NCBI GenBank assembly: GCA_964493945.1
Contig: CAZBQG010000164.1
Coordinates: 1-9,894 of the forward strand
Source: CAZBQG01 sp964493945
Lineage (GTDB): Bacteria; Pseudomonadota; Alphaproteobacteria; Rhodospirillales; UBA2165
Direction: 5' to 3'
Length of the DNA stretch: 9,894 nt
In this document: positions 6,172-9,894 of the stretch, in pieces
How the letters are laid out: each line of letters begins with the position of its first letter
How positions within the stretch are numbered: position 1 is the stretch's first letter
Translations under genes and position numbers: made by a program
Notes under the pieces: generated by a model
What the model saw: only the letters and a program-made list of their open reading frames with translations
Databases searched by the model: none
What the model was told of the DNA's origin: nothing

Positions 6172-7032
6172 ATGGCTGATCCCCGCAAAAGGGTGACGGA
6201 TGGCGCACCCGGAAATTTTTTCGTCGACCAAACCTGCATCGATTGCTGGACCTGCCGCTGGATTGCTCCGGACAGTTTCGATGAGGGCCGAGGCACCTCC
6301 AAGGTATTTTGCCAGCCGGAAGACCCGGACCGCGCGCTGCTGGCCCTGGTGTCCTGCCCCGTGGGGGCCATCGGCACGGTTGAAAAGACGGAGATGAGCG
6401 CCGCCGTTGCCGCCTTTCCGGAGCCGGTCGAAGAGGATGTGTTCTATTGCGGCTTTCATTCACGGGCCAGCTTGGGCGCGGCCAGCTATCTGATCCACCA
6501 CAAAGACGGCAATATTTTAATGGATCCGCCCCACTTCGCAGGGCCCTTGGTGAAACGCATTGAGGAACTGGGCGGCGTCCGGCTGATGGTGCTGACCCAC
6601 TGCGACGATGTGGCCGATCATCAGCGGTTTCATGATCATTTCGGCTGCGAACGGGTCTTGCATGAAGGGGATGCAAAGGGCCCGCTGGCCGCCATGGAGC
6701 GAATCATCGAAGGCACAGAGCCCGTCCTTCTCGCCGGGGATTTTCTGGCCATTCCCGTGCCCGGCCATACGCGGGGATCGGTCTGCATGCTTTATGGCGA
6801 TAAATTCCTGTTTTCGGGGGATCATCTGTTCTGGGATCCGGTCAATACCCGCCTGCGCGCGGGGCGCGCCACCTGCTGGTATGATTGGGATAAGCAGATG
6901 GCTCCCATGGCCGGGCTGGCCCGTTACAAGTTTGAATGGGTGCTACCGGGTCATGGAAAGCGTTGCCGCATTCCGCCGGGTGAGTTGCAGAGCAAATTGG
7001 AGCGCTGCCTTGTCTGGATGGCAACCCAATGA
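6172..7032 (+). CDS. Ferredoxin-like domain fused to metallo-beta-lactamase-fold hydrolase
   Basis: A 286-residue cytoplasmic protein in two parts. The N-terminal 75 residues carry four cysteines, C22, C25 and C28 (CIDCWTC) and C62 (SCPVG), the layout of a single 4Fe-4S cluster site. From about residue 88 an MBL fold follows: H143-C-D-D-V-A-D-H150 as the metal motif, H199 in PVPGHTRGS, D217-H218 in FSGDHLFWD, and H261 in LPGHG. This fusion is a known but poorly characterised bacterial family; its usual motif is H-x-D-D-x-x-D-H in place of the classical H-x-H-x-D-H, so the missing second His is a family trait. A redox-linked hydrolase or oxidoreductase role is inferred, substrate unknown. The next MBL gene follows after 50 bases on the same strand. 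Confidence 0.85.
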   Translation: MADPRKRVTDGAPGNFFVDQTCIDCWTCRWIAPDSFDEGRGTSKVFCQPEDPDRALLALVSCPVGAIGTVEKTEMSAAVAAFPEPVEEDVFYCGFHSRASLGAASYLIHHKDGNILMDPPHFAGPLVKRIEELGGVRLMVLTHCDDVADHQRFHDHFGCERVLHEGDAKGPLAAMERIIEGTEPVLLAGDFLAIPVPGHTRGSVCMLYGDKFLFSGDHLFWDPVNTRLRAGRATCWYDWDKQMAPMAGLARYKFEWVLPGHGKRCRIPPGELQSKLERCLVWMATQ

Positions 7033-7082
7033 CGCATGCGCAAGTTGCTATTTGATTGGCGGGCGGGGTCTAATCTTCGGTC

Positions 7083-7892
7083 ATGACTGTTTTGAGGATT
7101 TTTCTTTTTCTGCTCTCGGGTCTGGGACTGGCTCTGTCGGCTCATGCCCAGACCAAGCGCATTCCCTGCGGTGCCGGCCTGGTTCAGCACACGGTTTCGG
7201 GGGTTATTCTGGCCGCTGCCCAGCCGGTGGGCCTGCTGATCGAATTCGCCGGCCATTCCACTTTTCTCATCACCTCTCCTAAGGGTGTGCGGATGGCTAC
7301 CGATTACAATGACTATTACCGGGCCGCCGTCCTCCCCCATATCGCCGCCATGAGCGCCTGGCATTCCAATCATTCAACGCCCGGCATCTCACCCTTTATT
7401 ATCCATGCCCCGGTGGGCTGGGACCGGGGGGAGGGGACGCCCCGCCATGACGTCACCCTCAAGGATATGCGGGTCTACAATGTGCCGGTCAATCTGGAGG
7501 CGGGCAGGCGGGTTTTCCGCTATTCCACTTCCGTCTTCGTGGTGGAATCACAAGGGTTATGCGTTGCCCATCTGGGATTGATCGGCCATGTGCTGGAGCC
7601 CCGGACCCTGGCCAGGATCGGTCGCATCGATGTGATGATGACCCCCATCGATTTGCGCGTCACCCAAAGCTTCGAGGAGATTATTAAAAACATTCAGGGG
7701 ATCAATCCGAAACTGGTGATCCCCATGCATTATAACGCCAGGGCAAAGGTCGAAGGTTTTCTGGATGAAGCCAAGGACTTCTTCCCCATCCGGCGGCCCG
7801 GAACCGGAACTTACGTGGTGAGGAAATCAACCCTGCCCAAAAAGACCGAAATCCTTTATCTGGTGCCGCCCTTTTTCAGTCAGGGCTTCTAG
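7083..7892 (+). CDS. Exported MBL-fold protein (UlaG-like), altered metal site
   Basis: A 269-residue precursor with a Sec signal peptide, MTVLRIFLFLLSGLGLALSA then HA before the likely cut at A22/Q23. The mature part has the MBL start GLLIEFAGHSTFLI (50-63), HLGLIGH (163-169) and LVIPMHY (211-217), as in the UlaG-like branch. In that branch one expects H-x-H-x-D-H; here the aligned stretch is A92-W-H94-S-N96-H97, and the expected Asp of H-L-G-D is L166. H94, H97, H163 and H216 remain. Two or three usual ligands thus look replaced, so it may bind one metal, work differently or be non-enzymatic. This comparison is by eye. A 50-base gap separates it from the ferredoxin/MBL gene, so co-transcription is possible; its own ribosome binding site is weak. 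Confidence 0.8.
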   Translation: MTVLRIFLFLLSGLGLALSAHAQTKRIPCGAGLVQHTVSGVILAAAQPVGLLIEFAGHSTFLITSPKGVRMATDYNDYYRAAVLPHIAAMSAWHSNHSTPGISPFIIHAPVGWDRGEGTPRHDVTLKDMRVYNVPVNLEAGRRVFRYSTSVFVVESQGLCVAHLGLIGHVLEPRTLARIGRIDVMMTPIDLRVTQSFEEIIKNIQGINPKLVIPMHYNARAKVEGFLDEAKDFFPIRRPGTGTYVVRKSTLPKKTEILYLVPPFFSQGF

Positions 7893-7940
7893 AAAAACTC
7901 CGCCGCCGCCTCTCTGGCCAGGGGAATTCCGCGCTTGGGC

Positions 7941-8546
7941 TCATGATCTGTGATCCTCCCGTTTGGAGTGGAATTTCCATAAAAAGAAAAGTAGAACCAA
8001 GGGTGTGGCGATGGCGGCGGCGATAAGCATGGGCAGGCCCTGGCCCAACAGCACGCAGACCGGCGCAAGCAAGATGCCATCATCCGCATCGAAGCCGGCC
8101 ATGCTGGTCAGCTCAGCCGCCCGGGGTCCCTCCCTGGCCTCCATGCGCATGACGATCAGGAATATGCCGGAAATGGCCAGCCCCGCCACCAGGCCCAGCG
8201 CGATGGTCCAGGCACCCAAACCCCCGTGGCTGAGCCCGATGCCGATGCCGACGAAGATCAAGGTATCGCAAATCCCGTCCGAGATCAGATCATAGGCATG
8301 GCCGAAATCCGACGTCCGCCCGGAAAGCCTGGCCAGAATGCCGTCGGCCCGGTCGAGCAACAAGGACAGCACGAACAGGCCCGAGCCCGCCAGATCCATA
8401 TCCCGTTCACCAAATGCAAAAAATGCCGCCGCCGAAAGCCCGGCCAACAGGCGGAGCGTGGTCAGATGGTTGGGCGTGACCGGTGTGCGGACCAGGGGCC
8501 TGACCGCCACGGTGACGGCTCTATGTATCCAGGTGTTGTGCGACAT
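7941..8546 (-). CDS. CDP-alcohol phosphatidyltransferase family membrane protein
   Basis: A 201-residue integral inner-membrane enzyme of the family that joins CDP-diacylglycerol (or another CDP-alcohol) to an alcohol acceptor. The full signature D-x2-D-G-x2-A-R-x8-G-x3-D-x3-D is present: D65, D68, G69, A72, R73, G82, D86, D90. Several membrane helices are visible (about 32-46, 52-64, 94-106, 112-134, 155-170, 172-190). The acceptor (glycerol phosphate, inositol phosphate, serine, choline) cannot be told from the motif. GGAG lies only 2 bases before ATG 8546, with a better-spaced GGGAGGA 11 bases upstream. It follows the RTX gene on the same strand after 85 bases. Its TGA overlaps an ATG with a strong ribosome binding site (see findings). 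Confidence 0.88.
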   Translation of the reverse strand: MSHNTWIHRAVTVAVRPLVRTPVTPNHLTTLRLLAGLSAAAFFAFGERDMDLAGSGLFVLSLLLDRADGILARLSGRTSDFGHAYDLISDGICDTLIFVGIGIGLSHGGLGAWTIALGLVAGLAISGIFLIVMRMEAREGPRAAELTSMAGFDADDGILLAPVCVLLGQGLPMLIAAAIATPLVLLFFLWKFHSKREDHRS

Positions 8547-8631
8547 TTCTCCAGCCGTCCTCCCATTGGGAAGGACTTTACCAACCTGCCGGAACCGGTT
8601 GGAGAATAATTTTTCTAGATTGGGAAAGTTC

Positions 8632-9744
8632 CTAGAAGGTTGCGTCGGCGTTGGAGATATCTGATTCGGCGACGCCGGTCAGGGTTAAAGAGTTGCCGCC
8701 GCCCAAATCGATAATGGTGTTGCCGAAGCCGTCATCACTGGCCACACTCTTGAGCTCGCCATAACTGCTGATGGTGCTGACGGCGGTGAGATTGAGGGTA
8801 TCCGTTCCCACCTGGAAGTCGGTGATGGTCACCGTGCCGCTGGCGTCGGAAACAACGAAAGTATCGCTGCCCGTGCTGCCGGTCAGCGTATCCGTACCGC
8901 CGGCGCCATCGTTGATGGTGTCGTTGCCGGCGCCTCCGATGATAACATTATCACCCGTATCGCCGGTGATCTGATCGTCATAGGCCGATCCGGTGACGTT
9001 TTCGATATTGACCAGGCTGTCGGTGCTGCCCGAGCCGTCGGTGGCGGTCATATTGGCGATGTTGGCGATGATCGAGGAAATGTAGCCTGAATAATCCACC
9101 GTATCGGTGCCAGCGCCACCATCGATGGTGTCGGCGGCCGATGTGCCGGTCAAGATATCGTCGCCGCTGGTGCCGGTGACGGTGCTGGCTTCCGGTGCCG
9201 CCGCCCCGCCGCCGCCGCCACCGGTTGCGGCCGAGCCCTGAAGCATGTTCAACAGGTGCGATTCCAGGCTGGTGGTCCCATATTCCAATGCGCCGAGCCC
9301 GGCATTGGAAAAGGAAAAATTCACCAGTTCGCCGCGCCCGGTCAAATCCAGATTAAGGGAATCGACCTGATTAATCTGGCCGGTTCCATCCGTATCAAAG
9401 CCCTGGATGCTTCCATCCTGGTTTAGATGAATTTGGAATGACGCCACGCCGCCGGCGGAGAGGCCTGCCCCGGCAACTTCCACCTGCAGGACATCCTGTC
9501 CGACCATGTCGAAGCTCAGGCTCAATTCGTTGAGATGGCCATTATTGTCCTGGGTGCGGAACGTGGTGAATTTGGCGTTATCGGTTTCTTTCAGGCTGGG
9601 CAGATCGAGGGAGACGGCGAGGACCACATTGTCAGGGTTTTTGTGGCTGGAATGGCCGGAATTATCGACAATGCGCTGGATCTTAGAGGCGGCACTCAGG
9701 CCCTGTGCGGTATAACTGGCGCTGGCGATACCTATGGCTTGCAT
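8632..9744 (-). CDS. RTX (hemolysin-type calcium-binding) secreted protein
   Basis: A 370-residue protein without a Sec signal peptide, built for type I secretion. Residues 1-170 form a folded-looking N-terminal part, then a GGGGGG linker (175-180). RTX nonapeptide-like repeats follow: GTSGDDILTG and GGAGTDTVDYSG (191-220), then TGDNVIIGGAGNDTI and GSTGSDTFVV (263-298). After these come VTITDFQVGTDTLNLT and the terminal SNADATF, an ending like type I secretion signals. The repeats should bind calcium and fold outside the cell. The N-terminal part has an EF-hand-like loop DTDGTGQINQVD (117-128) and by eye resembles the D2 region of flagellar hook proteins. No ABC exporter or membrane fusion protein is in the window, so transport genes must be elsewhere. 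GGAG lies 9 bases before ATG 9744. Confidence 0.88.
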   Translation of the reverse strand: MQAIGIASASYTAQGLSAASKIQRIVDNSGHSSHKNPDNVVLAVSLDLPSLKETDNAKFTTFRTQDNNGHLNELSLSFDMVGQDVLQVEVAGAGLSAGGVASFQIHLNQDGSIQGFDTDGTGQINQVDSLNLDLTGRGELVNFSFSNAGLGALEYGTTSLESHLLNMLQGSAATGGGGGGAAAPEASTVTGTSGDDILTGTSAADTIDGGAGTDTVDYSGYISSIIANIANMTATDGSGSTDSLVNIENVTGSAYDDQITGDTGDNVIIGGAGNDTINDGAGGTDTLTGSTGSDTFVVSDASGTVTITDFQVGTDTLNLTAVSTISSYGELKSVASDDGFGNTIIDLGGGNSLTLTGVAESDISNADATF

Positions 9745-9757
9745 TCCGTTCTTCTCC

Positions 9758-9772
9758 GACCGTCAGGCGGTC
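9758..9772 (-). promoter_or_regulatory. Small hairpin abutting the RTX ribosome binding site
   Basis: GACCG (9758-9762) and CGGTC (9768-9772) form a 5-base stem with a 5-base loop, ending directly beside the Shine-Dalgarno (9754-9757). It lies in the predicted leader of the RTX mRNA and could modulate initiation. It is short, so chance is possible. Confidence 0.3.
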
Positions 9773-9788
9773 CCTTATGCGTTACGTA

Positions 9789-9818
9789 CCAAACTCCCTT
9801 CTGGCCAAACTCACTTCT
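9789..9818 (-). promoter_or_regulatory. Two 14-bp direct repeats upstream of the RTX gene
   Basis: On the coding strand AGAAGTGAGTTTGG (9818-9805) is followed after 2 bases by AGAAGGGAGTTTGG (9802-9789), 13 of 14 bases identical, period 16. They sit 45-74 bases before the RTX start codon, where an activator or repressor could bind two half-sites. No regulator family is suggested by the sequence itself. Confidence 0.5.
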
Positions 9819-9830
9819 GATTGGTCTTAA

Positions 9831-9884
9831 CCTAGGTTCTGTACTCAATTACCGCCTGATTAACCAGCTTGTGATTCAAACACC
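9831..9884 (-). repeat. Right copy of the perfect 54-bp inverted repeat
   Basis: This is the exact reverse complement of 1-54. It points inward toward the RTX gene and ends 86 bases before its start codon. On the inner side the two copies diverge at once. Ten more bases (9885-9894) follow on the outer side and have no counterpart inside the window. Confidence 0.95.
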
Positions 9885-9894
9885 GAAACAGTTG

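Noticed and set aside
8581..8602. Hairpin CCAACC/GGTTGG followed by a T-rich stretch, as a terminator
   Set aside because: The T-run follows on the plus strand, where no gene ends. For the minus-strand RTX gene, the stretch after the stem has no T-run, so it is not supported as a terminator.
8632..9230. Repeated motifs in this region considered as a CRISPR or tandem DNA array
   Set aside because: The periodicity is in the protein (glycine/aspartate RTX repeats) and the DNA copies are too divergent for a repeat array.
1..9894. Reading the 54-bp inverted repeats as ends of a complete transposon
   Set aside because: No transposase, integrase, resolvase or other mobility gene lies between them, and the gene content is largely ordinary. 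Flanking target duplications cannot be seen because the window ends at the repeats.

Overview
The window looks like chromosomal DNA of a fairly GC-rich alphaproteobacterium, probably near the Rhodospirillales. The basis is indirect: a bactofilin, a type I-secreted RTX protein, a benzoate-CoA ligase-family enzyme, an aminopeptidase P with an N-terminal extension, and overall codon style. No rRNA, tRNA, transposase, integrase or CRISPR array is visible, so the placement is an inference from protein families.

Layout from left to right. A 54-bp repeat (1-54) leads into a small membrane-anchored SAM methyltransferase of FAM173 type (+). It is convergent with, and overlaps by the stop codons, an acyl/aryl-CoA ligase (-). 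A 29-bp gap separates the ligase from a divergent small lipoprotein (+). Next come an unrecognised 37-residue ORF with a strong ribosome binding site (-), an AT-rich divergent control region, and a large Xaa-Pro aminopeptidase (+). The aminopeptidase overlaps by its stop codon a 62-residue membrane protein (-), whose start overlaps the end of a broken MarR-type regulator, itself directly behind a bactofilin (-). A decayed stretch with a possible small membrane-protein relic follows. Then come two metallo-beta-lactamase-fold genes (+): one fused to a ferredoxin-like domain, one exported. The right end holds a CDP-alcohol phosphatidyltransferase (-) and an RTX protein (-), then the same 54-bp repeat in inverted orientation (9831-9884).

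The genes do not form one obvious pathway. Most are short transcription units alternating in strand. The genes I would call housekeeping-like are the peptidase, phospholipid synthase, methyltransferase and bactofilin. The ligase suggests aromatic or other carboxylic-acid activation. The RTX protein suggests a secreted or surface product.

The most notable non-gene structure is the perfect 54-bp inverted repeat bracketing the window. Each copy points inward just upstream of a terminal gene. It could bound a mobile or invertible segment, be a dispersed repeat where an assembly stopped, or be a chimera; the sequence alone cannot decide. I did not find a clearly new multi-gene system. The best leads are this repeat, the 37-residue ORF, the MarR remnant, the hook-like/RTX chimera with its duplicated upstream boxes, and the exported MBL protein with an altered metal site.
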